Part shown: in pieces, positions 54,237-64,000 of the stretch
Position numbering within the stretch: position 1 is the stretch's first letter
Layout: every line of letters starts with the position of its first letter
Assembly (NCBI GenBank): GCA_024036415.1
Contig: JAMWET010001275.1
Coordinates: 195,067-259,066, forward strand
DNA from: Prochilodus magdalenae
Taxonomy: Eukaryota; Chordata; Actinopteri; Characiformes; Prochilodontidae
DNA length: 64,000 nucleotides
Direction: 5' to 3'
Notes under the pieces: model-generated
The model's input: the letters and a program-made list of their open reading frames with translations, nothing else
What the model was told of the DNA's origin: nothing
Database searches by the model: none
Translations under genes and position numbers: made by a program

Positions 54237-55440
54237 TGGTATTTGTTATTTACCATTGTATGTGCCATTTGAGAAATTGTGAAACATTATATCTCAGGTG
54301 TTTTGGTGCATTTCTCAGTTGTACAGGCTGCTGGCATTTGCTAACTGATGCTAAGTTTTACTACGTGATATAATGGCACTTATCACTGAAAATAGCTGAT
54401 TCAGCAGACTCTTTATCATTGAATTTAACAGGCTTTTCCTTTGACTAGTTTGTGAACTGGGCTTGTCGCTAACAGGCTAACAGGCTAACAGGTTACAATA
54501 ACATTCACAAACAAGCTTTATGTTTTACTAACTATGAGTATGAAAAATATGCATCATGCCTGAGAACACCCTTACCTGTGATATAATGCAATGCAATGCA
54601 ATGCGATGCAATGATTTCTAGTTTTGTTTTTCTTTATTAGAATTATCTGTTTATGGTCAGTGTTTACTTGTAAATTTTTGTACCGGAAATTTTACCAGGT
54701 TAATTTTTCAAAGACTATTTATAATAATTCCGCTTAGGGATTTGTATGGTTTAACAACCTCTAGTAGGCTAAGCACATAAAATGGTTTAGCTTGTCAAGA
54801 AATCTTTTAGCCAGTTTGAGGTTATGTTAAATATTAGATAGTAAATTGTTTACTTCACATCAATTTTTCCTTGTAAAATCTGTAAAGTGTCCTCAGATGG
54901 CGTAGTTATGTGAGAGAGACTCATATTGTAGTAAGTAAGTAAGTACACTGTGTATGTACAGGGGTAAGTACACTCTTTTCCTTTACACTGTTTGGATAAT
55001 GTGCATATTTATGCATGCTATTTCCTAACAGGAAACTGTATGACAGTCACATTAGTGATGCTACATTTTATAGCATAGCAAGTATTGTCCTAATCAGCCA
55101 TGCTGGATGATAAATCTGTTGGCTGGAGAGAAAGATGATGTGGATACTGTGGTGACTCAGGGACGAGGACGGGGACACAAACAGAGTAAGATTAATGCTC
55201 TGTCTCTGAAACCTTCCCCTTACCATCTCCTGCCTGCCAAACTAAGTCTCTGTCTGTGTTTCTGTATCACTGTGTCATTGTCCATTCCGCTTTGCTCTGC
55301 TATGTATCAAAGACTGACACAATCAGTTATTGGAAAAAAAGCAGTGGAGCTGAGACCAAGTGTTTAGATCATTTTAACAGTTGCAACAGTAAAGAAAACT
55401 TACCATGATGCCATTGTTGTGTATATATACAGTATATATG
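54237..55440. other. Intergenic, no gene recognised
   Basis: Small repeats only: AACAGGCTAACAGGCTAACAGG at 54471 and (AATGC)n at 54588-54612. Confidence 0.45.
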
Positions 55441-55443
55441 TGT

Positions 55444-55660
55444 GTGTATATATCGTCACTGTCCAAAGAAAAACATGTTTCTCAAAAATGGCAACTTTAC
55501 AAGAGAGGCCAAAAAACTCATTCTGTTGCAATGTAAGTCAATGGAACCATACGTCTTTCCAAAGACTTTTGGACCATTTCTGTTGGTCCATTCATAATGC
55601 AGTTCTCGCGGCATCTAACGGCAGCAGCTGTGATCTCCGAGATGTTCTTCATCTGACAGC
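55444..55660 (+). mobile_element. MITE-like element, family D
   Basis: Left CGTCACTGTCCAAAGAAAAA, then GGCAACTTTACAAGAGAGGC, GTCAATGGAACCATACGTCT and TCTGTTGGTCCATTCATAAT. Right end eroded; flanked by (AT)n. Confidence 0.75.
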
Positions 55661-55693
55661 AACTATATATATATATATACACACCCATCATCA

Positions 55694-56282
55694 AAAGTTG
55701 CACTCAGAAGGAATCAACCAACAGCAATGAAACTTAGTGGGTAGGTTTGACATTGTGAGACATGCAGACGATGCTTGGCCTTATCGCTGTACCTTACTGA
55801 CCCAATAGCCACGATTGCAGACAGTAAACAGTGATGACCTCCTTAAATCATGAGTCAGTTAGTGCCTGCACCATTGGCAGACAGCTGCACAATGCAGGAC
55901 TACATGTAGAATGTTATGAAGACTGCCCTAAATACCACATCAGGCAAGACAAACGTCTAGAAGGCCTGGGGTCACTGCAGCTCCACCTCCTTGACCCCTG
56001 TTACAAAATCTGCAGGAACTGTAAGAGAATATTCAACCTGCATGGGATGGGTTATCACAGGACACCATTAGGAACCTCAACAACTCCATGCCGAGATGTC
56101 TGGCATGTTGTGTGTGCAATAATGGGGGCCCTACACTATACTAAGAGACACTACTTCTGTATGTGTAGCTCAGTAAATATTGTTTATATCAGTCTAAATC
56201 GATCATAATTTATTGTTCCAGGTAAACTTTATCTTCTGTCTGAATAGCATTGCAATTCCACACTTTCTTCTGGGTGCAACTA
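55694..56282 (+). mobile_element. Tc1-like element with both ends (family C)
   Basis: Ends AGTTGCACTCAGAAG and CTTCTGGGTGCAACT are inverted repeats of about 15 bases. Inside, SACTIGRQLHNAGL matches the Tc1 DNA-binding domain, followed by fragments of the middle. About 590 bp, so most of the transposase is deleted. Non-autonomous. Confidence 0.75.
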
Positions 56283-56329
56283 TGATGATTGTTTTAATGA
56301 TGAGTGTATATATGTATAAACTACAAAAA

Positions 56330-57360
56330 ACCTGGGATTAAAACTGTTCCCATCAGATAAACAGTTCTTAAATGTTTGAGAGAGAGAGGAGAAAATCAAG
56401 CTCCTCTGTATCTTCAAATCTAAAAATACCCACAGGTGTTTCAGTCCATCCTCCTACTTTGAGAATACAACTCAATGCTATATGCCTAAAATTGATGTGT
56501 AGCTGACAAGAAGCCCTTGATCTGAGCCCACACTACATGATTTAACTCAGATTTGCCCTTTCTGACAAATTTTCATAATCATAAGTGGTTTTCCAGATGG
56601 GGACCTCGATCGGGAGCTCAGAAGTGATTGAGGGCGAGAATGATCTGTCAGCGTGAGATGAGAAACGAGTCAATCTTTGGCCTTCAGACAGAGCTCTGAA
56701 GTGATTGGGGGCCCTATGATGTTTTTTAACATATTTAATTTTAACAGCTCATGAGATGGTCAGTAGAGTAATTCAGCGAGTGGTTCAGGCATTAGCCAAT
56801 TAGAGAACTGTATGACAGAAGAAGGTGGACAAGAGCAGCTCAAAGTAAACAATCACAGTCTACATTTTCAGATCAGCAGCCAGTTCACTGTGATCTGCAT
56901 TTCAATCCCTGTCCATCTCCAGTTTACAAGTTCCTTACACATCTAATGCGTACATCAACACACAAACGGGACTGGTCCGGTTTAGCCTTGTTAGGATCGT
57001 GAGATAGCTGAGGAGATCTGGGATGTAGAGCGCATTTTATAGCACGTCACATAGGAAATCCTGTTAAAGACAGATGTTAGGTGTATGTAGCGTAGCCTTA
57101 ACTTTCCTAAAAAGAAGAACACAGAAAAGAAGAGCATTTGCGAATCAAATCAAGCTGCTGGAGTTCTCAGAACAATGGACTGACCACCCCTGAGTCCAGA
57201 CCTCAACACCTCTGAATATGTTAGGGGTTATTGGGATCATGAGAAACATAAACTGCAACTTCTAAGGCTGAGCTTTGGAGGTGTAGAAAAATATCCCCTG
57301 CAGAATGCATTACCAAACACACCATATATGCAACAGTATCTGAAAAATGAGGATGCCAAA
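56330..57360 (+). mobile_element. Tc1-like fossil (family E) split by an insertion
   Basis: The two flanks align with 48410-48790 (CCATCAGATAAACAG, CACAGGTGTTTCAGTCCATC before; GGAGTTCTCAGAACAATGGA and GTCCAGACCTCAACACC after) but are separated by about 590 bp of unrelated DNA at about 56520-57110. Confidence 0.65.
56520..57110. mobile_element. Insertion nested in the family E fossil
   Basis: About 590 bp with no match to Tc1. Starts near TGATCTGAGCCCACACTACA and ends near GCGTAGCCTTAACTTTCC. Looks like a non-autonomous element of unknown type; exact ends and target duplication were not resolved. Confidence 0.4.
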
Positions 57361-57575
57361 CGCTGATAGTGGTGCAGTGTGTTTATTTAATATATTTCTA
57401 ATTATTATGCTTGTTGGTGAATATGCTCATATGTGCCAGAATCTGTTTAGAGGCTGTAATTAGCAGCAAAGGTAGTTGGTCATACTGAGCTACACCTGTG
57501 AGATTAGGAGCAGGGGACAACATCTAACCAAACAGAGCAATCTGGTATATCATCTCTACCGCGACACTGGCCAGT

Positions 57576-57600
57576 GGGTGTGTGTGTGTGTGTGTGTGTG
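57576..57600. repeat. (GT)n microsatellite
   Basis: About 12 GT units. Confidence 0.9.
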
Positions 57601-57967
57601 AGCGCAATGGCTGCTTGAGTTCCCTTAGAGGCATGGGACCCTGGACATCTGTACACTTCTGCCATGCGTGGTCAGCCTAGCATTTCTAATCCACCACCCC
57701 CACCAACCCCCTCCTGCCGCTTCCCCATACCGTCATACTCTCCCCTCCAGTGACCTCCTTTCTATCTTGCTCCCCCACTCCTCCTCGACCTCCTCTCTTC
57801 ATTTTTTTTCAGCAGGTTGTTTGATATACAAACAGAAAGTATGTTGGCATGAAATACATTTCCTGCGTCTTTTTAGTTCTTTACATAAAAAACAATTATT
57901 TATTTTGGCAATTCCATGAAAAATGGCTACACTGTTAGCGTAGATGGGTTTAAAACAATGCAATGTA
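57601..57967. other. Pyrimidine-rich segment, no gene
   Basis: C/T-rich stretch at 57690-57810 (CACCACCCCCACCAACCCCC, CCTCGACCTCC); no frame recognised. Confidence 0.4.
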
Positions 57968-58485
57968 CAGGGGTTGGACAATGAAACTGAAACACCTGTC
58001 ATTTCAGTGTGGGAGGTCTCATGGCTAAATTGGACCAGCCTGGTGGCCAATCTTCATTAATTGCACATTGCACCAGTAAGAGCAGAGTGTGAAGGTTCAG
58101 TTAGCAGGTAAGAGCACAGTTCTGCTCAAAATACTGCAATGCACACAACATTATGGGACATACCAGAGTTCAAAAGAGGACAAACTGTTGGTGCACGTCT
58201 TGCTGGCGCATCTGTGACCAAGACAGCAAGTCTTTGTGATGTATCAAGAGCCACGGTATCCAGGGTAATGTCAGCATACCACCAAGAAGGACGAACCACA
58301 TCCAACAGGATTAACTGTGGACGCAAGAGGAAGCTGTCTGAAAGGGATGTTCGGGTGCTAACCCGGATTGTATCCAAAAAACATAAAACCACGGCTGCCC
58401 AAATGACGCTGTATTGGCCGCAAAAGGAGGCCCTACACCATACTAATTGTTTTTTTCTAAAACCAGTTTCATTGTCCAACCCCTG
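57968..58485 (+). mobile_element. Tc1-like non-autonomous element, copy 1 (family B)
   Basis: 518 bp bounded by CAGGGGTTGGACAATGAAAC and GTTTCATTGTCCAACCCCTG, with TA on both sides. Encodes the N-terminal paired-type HTH of a Tc1 transposase (RGQTVGARLAG, TKTASLCDVSRATVSRVMSA, GRKRKLSERDVRVL), then is internally deleted before the catalytic domain. Young: frame and ends are intact. Confidence 0.93.
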
Positions 58486-58689
58486 TAGCTCCATACCACA
58501 ATTCCTAAAACCAAGGAACTAAGTATTACGTAGAAGCTCTAAATAAAGTGCGCTGCAATTTAGATTTAATAATAAATTGTTTAACTTAGCAACAAGTGCA
58601 GCAAAATAATACTCTTGTGGATGGCGCTAGGCCTTTGCTTTGAGTCATAAACATCAAAACAATTAGACAACAGGGTGCCACTTAGTTTG

Positions 58690-58860
58690 CATTCAAGATT
58701 CAAGAGTGTATCGTCATATGAACAAAGAAACAAGCAGTTGCACTGTGTAGTGTAATCCTTACTCTGCATGACTTCCCCAACTGCAAGTTATAACAAGCCT
58801 AATATAAATACGAAGTACTAAATAAAGAAACACAAATAGAGAATAAGAGAAAAAAGAAAG
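58690..58860. repeat. LINE-tail-like fragment
   Basis: ATTCAAGATTCAAGAGTGTATCG, then CATATGAACAAAGAAACAAGC and AATCCTTACTCTGCATGAC, resembles a fish L2-type 3' tail. Confidence 0.45.
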
Positions 58861-58869
58861 TAGCACAGT

Positions 58870-59170
58870 AGTGACGTTTTATGCTAACCCATCCAACGCT
58901 TGGCATTGTGCTTGGTGATGTATGGCTTGCATACAGCTGATCATTCGTGGAAACCTATCCTGTAAACTTCCCTGCACACGTTTGTGCTACTGTTTATGCC
59001 ACAGGAGGTGTGGAACTCTGTGCTTACTGAGTCAGCAGAGCGCTGGCGACTTTTAAGCACAATGTGCCTCAGCACTCTGAGACCTCCCTCTGTAACTTTA
59101 CATTTTCTGCCACTTTGTGGTTGAGTTGCTGTGGCTCCTAAACACTTCAACTTTCAATTCTACCACTCAC
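58870..59170 (-). mobile_element. Tc1/mariner fossil, 5' part (family A), reverse
   Basis: On the minus strand: GRKCKVTEGGLRVLRHIVLK, then SADSVSTEFHTSCGINSST and GFHERM, matching the second HTH of Tc1 transposases. Broken outside this part. Confidence 0.75.
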
Positions 59171-60110
59171 ATCTGATTGTGGAATATCTAGGACGGACAA
59201 AATTGATTTGTGGCTAAGGGATAGATTCCACAACTTCCACACCTTTGAAACTTGGATTTAGGAGACCACTGCACACTTCACTTCAGTGGTATCTGTCATG
59301 ACTTGCCAGGCCATGTGCATTCATGTGTTACGGGGAAGTGGTTTTGAAAGGAAGGCTGAAAGTAGGGGGTGGGATCTTTTTCAAAAACTGGCTTACACCT
59401 TCTGGTTAATTCTAAATTATATGCACAGGCTTTAAACAAGTTTCACTCTGTCCTTTTGGTAACCCTGGCATAGAGCCTGGCATCCATTTCTAACAATTTG
59501 CAGGGTCTTCTAAAGGCCCAAAATGATGTTTTCATTCACAACGTTGGTCATACTTACTGAAAACCATCACATGATTGGTTAATTCCACCATTCCACCATT
59601 GGTAGTAAAAGTAAGCAAAGCATTCTGTCCAGCTCCTAAAGTCCTAACCAATTGGGGAGTTTGCATGGATGCACCTACCTAGATACAGCAGAGGAAAATC
59701 TGGAGTAGATAATTTTCCACTGGCCACTTTATGAACTTCGGTTTTTTCCAACCACAACATAAAAGCAAATGAGATTCATATTACAATTAATGCTTATAAC
59801 ACAGATGTGAATGCTCCTAAATAAAACTAATTTAATAGTCTAAGATGGTTTTAAAGGGCCCTAAGGGCTGCTTGTTGATAGGACGCGTTTCTATTTGGTT
59901 AAAGGGAAATGTGCAACATAATATTTTTTTTATTATTTCCATCACTCTGCGCTTTGCTAACCAAAACCAATGAGATATGGATATATCTTTGGAGATCAAA
60001 GCTACTCGCAGCAAATCCGAGTCACGTTCAAATGACAGCATCCTCATGATCCAGCTGCATATTTTCTGCAAGTGCGACTGCGACTGCCCTTTTCCGGAGT
60101 TCACCCTCAA
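59171..60110. other. Intergenic, no gene recognised
   Basis: No repeat or exon identified. Confidence 0.4.
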
Positions 60111-60465
60111 GCCCCTTTTCCGGAGATGATGTTACTGTTACTAAAATAAAGCGTGACGCTTAATCCGTTTAGTTGTTCAGAAAGTGTTTTTTTCTCTCTC
60201 TCCCTATTTTTCAAGAGCACGGCCAAGTACAGAAGCAAAAAAGCCAAGGGTCCCCTTGTCTCCGAGTGCCGGTTTGGGCTGATTGAAGCTGGAACCCCCC
60301 GCTGTGCTTTCACACGAAGCCGCCACGCTACCTCCGGAAATAAATAAAAAACACTGGTAATCTCAGTAGGCCCCTTCTCAGCACTGCTGCCTGAAAGTGT
60401 GCAGAGAAAACACAGGCAGGGCGGAGAGGAGGAAAGTTTCCCTCAGATCTAATCTGCCTGTAGCT

Positions 60466-60509
<44 letters not shown>

Positions 60510-60780
60510 CGATGTGTTCCACTTCCCTTTGTTTTGGTGAGTGTGCTCAGCTGTTGGACGAGGAGGCTGTCGTGCGTGAAAAAAGCAAAGGGGAGGAAAA
60601 AGAAGCCCGGGCTGGAGAGCATGATTAACTTAATTAACGGCAGCCCTGTCTCACATGTCAGAGGAGAGTAAAAAGGCTACAGTTGCTGCTATCGTATAAG
60701 GACGGAGGAATGAACGAAGAAAAGTGGAGACGGAGAGGTACAATTAGCTAAAGGCCCCACCAGCTGTGAGGAAGCCTTCT
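60111..60780. other. GC-richer repeat-poor segment with (CT)n, possible regulatory DNA
   Basis: Stands out from AT-rich surroundings, with several CpG (CTTTTCCGGAG, GTCTCCGAGTGCCGG, AAGCCGCCACGCTACC). (CT)n at 60470-60507. No long frame. Could be a promoter, 5' exon or conserved noncoding element; no gene can be named. Confidence 0.35.
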
Positions 60781-61129
60781 GCTTATCTCCTCCTTTGTTG
60801 CTCTTTACTATTCCAAGTGTAACCTAAATACTCAACCCTCCATGCGACATGCGTTCAGTATAATGCATGTTCATATATGTTAAGTGACCCACATGTCCCG
60901 CATTTGTGAAGGGGTGGTGAAAGGCAGTCCTCGAGTGCTGTCGTTCAGCCTGGTTTGATGGTTTTCCTGCTCCTAACATGCCAACTAACTAACTGCTGAG
61001 ACGAATCAGATGTATTTGAATAGGAACTGTACTGGATTCTGAGCCACTAGGTCAGAAGACTTCAGAAACAATAATTGCAAGCCTGAAGAAAAACAAAGAT
61101 AAAGAATTAATTAATTAATTGATGAGTTA

Positions 61130-61860
61130 AGTCACGGCCAAACACTGTGGCCATAGATATTTGCCCTAGTGCTTCAGCCACACCCTTTGCTGACAGGCAT
61201 ATAAGATCAAGCACATAGCCAAGCAATTGGCATAGGGACACATCTGGAGAAGAACGGACTGTGCAAAACGTCAGGGATGTGAAGGTGCAGTCACAAGATG
61301 CCGCCTTTGCCAGAAGTCAGTTTGTAAAGTTTCTACCCTGCATGATCACTCCCAATCAACTTTGAGAGCAGGGCAACCAAGAGCGGAACCACGTAGCCTG
61401 TAAAAGTCACCCACCATCTGTTGCATTACCCACTACATAGTTCCAAGCTGCCTCTGGAGGTGACATCATCACAAGACCTGCATATTAGTGGTTTCATGTC
61501 ATTTCCATGATTTCCATGGCCAAGCCGCTGAGCACACACTGCTTCAGCATCGGCGGGAGTAATGTAAAGCGTGATGCCACTGGACTCTGGTGCAATGGAA
61601 ATGTATTCTCTGGAATGATGAATCACACATCACCATCAGGCAATCAGGTGGATGAATCTGAGTTTAGCATATACCAGGAGAATGCTACCTATTGAAATGT
61701 ATAGTGTACAGTTTGCTGGGTGGGATGAAAGTCTAGGGCTTGGACTCAGCCCCTGACTTCCAGTGAAGGGTAATGGTGATGTTAAAGCATACAAAGATAT
61801 TTTAGAAAATGATATGCTTCCAGTTTTGTAGCAACAGTTTGAGACAGACTTTTTTCTCTG
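61130..61860 (+). mobile_element. Tc1/mariner fossil, 5' and middle part (family A)
   Basis: CAGCCACACCCTTTGCTGACAG, ATAAGATCAAGCACATAGCC, GATGCCGCCTTTGCCAGAAG, TTTCCATGGCCAAGCCGCTG and GGAGAATGCTACCTATT occur in the order of the common fish Tc1 family. Frame destroyed by small deletions. Confidence 0.75.
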
Positions 61861-62154
61861 TCAGCTCGAGTCAGTTTAGGGCCATTATGATCACACAATG
61901 TACAGGTGATTCATTTAAATTATGCAAAAAAAGCAGAAAAATTAAGCCACCAAAAAGATCAAGAATCTGCATTTAGTAATCATTCCTCAGAGGCTGTGCC
62001 CACACGAACACTGTCTCATTTCTGTTTTGTGTTTTGTGTTATTGGCCTGTGCATGCTGATTGACTACCCAGTGGCATAGCCAGAGTCATATTTTAGGCAG
62101 GCTCTGGTTAAAGATTGAGGGGCGCAACTAGCAAGCATAGACATCAGAGACATA

Positions 62155-62687
62155 CAGGGGTTGGACAATGAAACTGAAACACCTGTCATTTTAGTGTGGG
62201 AGGTCTCATGGCTAAATTGGACCAGCCTGGTGGCCAATCTTCATTAATTGCACATTGCACCAGTAAGAGCAGAGTGTGAAGGTTCAGTTAGCAGGTAAGA
62301 GCACAGTTCTGCTCAAAATACTGCAATGCACACAACATTATGGGTGATATACCAGAGTTCAAAAGAGGACAAACTGTTGGTGCACGTCTTGCTGGCGCAT
62401 CTGTGACCAAGACAGCAAGTCTTTGTGATGTATCAAGAGCCACGGTATCCAGGGTAATGTCAGCATACCACCAAGAAGGACGAAACTCCACCAGCATCAC
62501 GTAGTGACCTGGCCACTATCCTGCAAGAAGAATGGCTTAAAATCCCTCTGACCACTGTGCAGGACGCAGTATATGTCATTCCCAAGACGAAGTGATGCTG
62601 TATTGGCCGCAAAAGGAGGCCCTACACCATACTAATAAATGATTGTGGTCTAAAACCAGGTGTTTCAGTTTCATTGTCCAACCCCTG
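62155..62687 (+). mobile_element. Tc1-like non-autonomous element, copy 2 (family B)
   Basis: 533 bp with the same ends and TA flanks as copy 1. Near-identical over about the first 310 bp, then after GGACGAA it carries a different piece of the parent (CACCAGCATCACGTAGTGAC, GCAAGAAGAATGGCTTAAAA) before rejoining at GTATTGGCCGC. Internal deletion differs from copy 1. Confidence 0.93.
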
Positions 62688-63656
62688 TATCTACAGTATA
62701 GTGAGGATGATGACCACCATCTTCTCTACTTCATTATAACTAAATCTGTATATAATAAACCACCATTTTTATTTCTTAAATGCTATGTACAACATTAGTT
62801 ACCTTAAAGAAAATTCTAGCAATGCATTTTTAAACAGTTATTCCTTATTTTTCAGCTAATTCAATTATTATTATTATTATTATTATGATGATGCGTATTG
62901 TTGCACCTTATTTCTCATAACATACTATATTAACTATATCAAACCCAAAGGATTATGATTGGCTGTTTGACATGTCAGTCAAAGGCAAATATATTTCCTG
63001 ACAAAGTGGGCGGTTCTTCACAAAAGATTGGGAAACTCCAGTAAAGACTTGCCATGGTAGGTACTGAAACTTGTTCTTGACCTTTTGCCCAAATACTGTA
63101 TTTACAGAATTTCAGGAAAATGTGAGGGAATGACTCATACAGTCAGTTACTGAGAAGCACTGGAAAAAATTCTGTCAGTGCAGCCATCTATCTGCCATGC
63201 CACATCCCCAAAAACAGCTTAGGATGCCTGCCCACTTTTGATATAAACTATTCAGAAAATGTTTTCCGTTGCTGTGTCTGAGGCTGCAAGGGCAAGTAGG
63301 CTTTATTAGGGCTTTTCCAGGAGACAGCTTCATAATGCTAGCAGACAGAACAATCACAGGCCGATCCATACTCATAAACTCAGAAACAAGAATAGAGAAC
63401 CACTGAAAAAGCATACCTGGCAAGTAAGGGCACACGGGAACAGACATACAGCTTAGCCGAACTATACAAGAAACCGGGCTGTCAGCACCACTCACAACTT
63501 TGGACCCATCTAAATGTCCAAACTGTCCACATATCCAGATATTTTAAAGACGTTTTTTCCTTAAATAAAAAAAGGAACAAATAAAAAGCATAATTCAGAC
63601 TAGTTTCTGATATCAGTCTCTCTATCTACAGATGAACAGAACAACAACTCGCACAT
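62688..63656. other. Intergenic, no gene recognised
   Basis: (TTA)n at 62868-62886. No supported exon. Confidence 0.4.
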
Positions 63657-64000
63657 TGTCACGCCTGCTGGCTCTCCTCCCATCCCCCATCTCCTGGACT
63701 CCGTTTCCCATAATCCACCACCCATCACAGTCACATGTCCACCATCTCCCAGTCCCGCTCCGTCTCTCAGGTCTAGGTCTCCAGAATATTGGTGTCACCT
63801 GTAGCTGATTAGCCTCTGGTACAAATACTCCTCTCTCCCGCTGACCCGTTGTGAAGTATTGCCTCATCGTGCGTACCGAGCGGGTTCCTCTGTTGTTGGT
63901 CTCGTTTGCTTACCTGGTTTGACTCCCTTTTGACTTTCTGGTTTACTCCTTGTCTTTCCCCTTTGAATACTGTTGCTGGTCTGATTGTTTTGCCTGGTTC
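63657..64000 (+). mobile_element. Probable Gypsy-type LTR, cut by the window edge
   Basis: Begins TGTCACGCCTGCTGGCTCTC and continues with TTTCCCATAATCC, a TATA-poor promoter-like ACAAATACTCCTCTCTC and T/G-rich TTGCCTGGTT, as fish Gypsy LTRs often do. Without the right end or internal part the assignment is by resemblance only; a LINE 5' region is an alternative. Confidence 0.4.

Noticed and set aside
58139..58522. Host gene with a paired-type HTH
   Set aside because: It lies entirely in a TA-flanked Tc1-type element with perfect inverted ends, and the catalytic domain is absent.
60328..60522. Arg-Glu repeat frame
   Set aside because: Translation of the (CT)n/(GA)n run.

Overview
The window is vertebrate nuclear DNA, almost certainly from a ray-finned (teleost) fish. 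It has spliced genes with GT-AG introns, AT-rich spacers, many microsatellites, a tRNA-derived SINE with the common fish tail, and a heavy load of dead Tc1/mariner elements and small palindromic elements. The exact order is not provable by eye; the repeat mix would suit an otophysan (characin, catfish or relative), but that is inference.

Two protein-coding genes are supported, and they lie tail to tail. (1) recql4, plus strand, 385-9860: 16 visible exons join without a frame break into the last 887 residues of the RecQ4 DNA helicase. The N-terminal (Sld2-like) exons lie left of the window. (2) slc39a4 (ZIP4 zinc importer), minus strand, 40788-22748: all 12 coding exons can be placed and join into a complete 673-residue protein with signal peptide, extracellular domain with PAL motif, eight membrane segments and the HNxxD / HExxHE metal-site motifs. 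The two products work in unrelated processes (DNA replication and repair; zinc uptake). Their closeness looks like inherited synteny, since both human genes lie in 8q24.3.

Layout: 1-303 Tc1 fossil; 385-9860 recql4, with Tc1 fossils in two introns; 9861-22747 intergenic, holding a tandem duplication at 10.2-11.0 kb, old repeat fragments, a possible TIR-bounded element at 16.8-18.1 kb and a pair of convergent poly(A) signals near 20.13 kb; 22748-40788 slc39a4, with small inverted-repeat elements, a near-perfect 47-bp-arm hairpin, a SINE and a TATC microsatellite in its introns; 40.8-41.1 kb its likely promoter; 41.95-42.97 kb a 42-bp minisatellite with higher-order structure; 43-64 kb no recognisable gene, but Tc1-like elements of several families (including two sister elements with different internal deletions), a degenerate ~0.2-0.25 kb tandem array at 49.4-52.3 kb, some unique conserved-looking segments, and a probable Gypsy-type LTR running off the right edge.

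Nothing here is clearly a new biological system. The most useful results are complete exon maps (including a 55-nt exon of slc39a4), the intronic hairpin, the structured minisatellite, and the families of non-autonomous transposons. All repeat family names are by similarity to patterns I know, not by database search.
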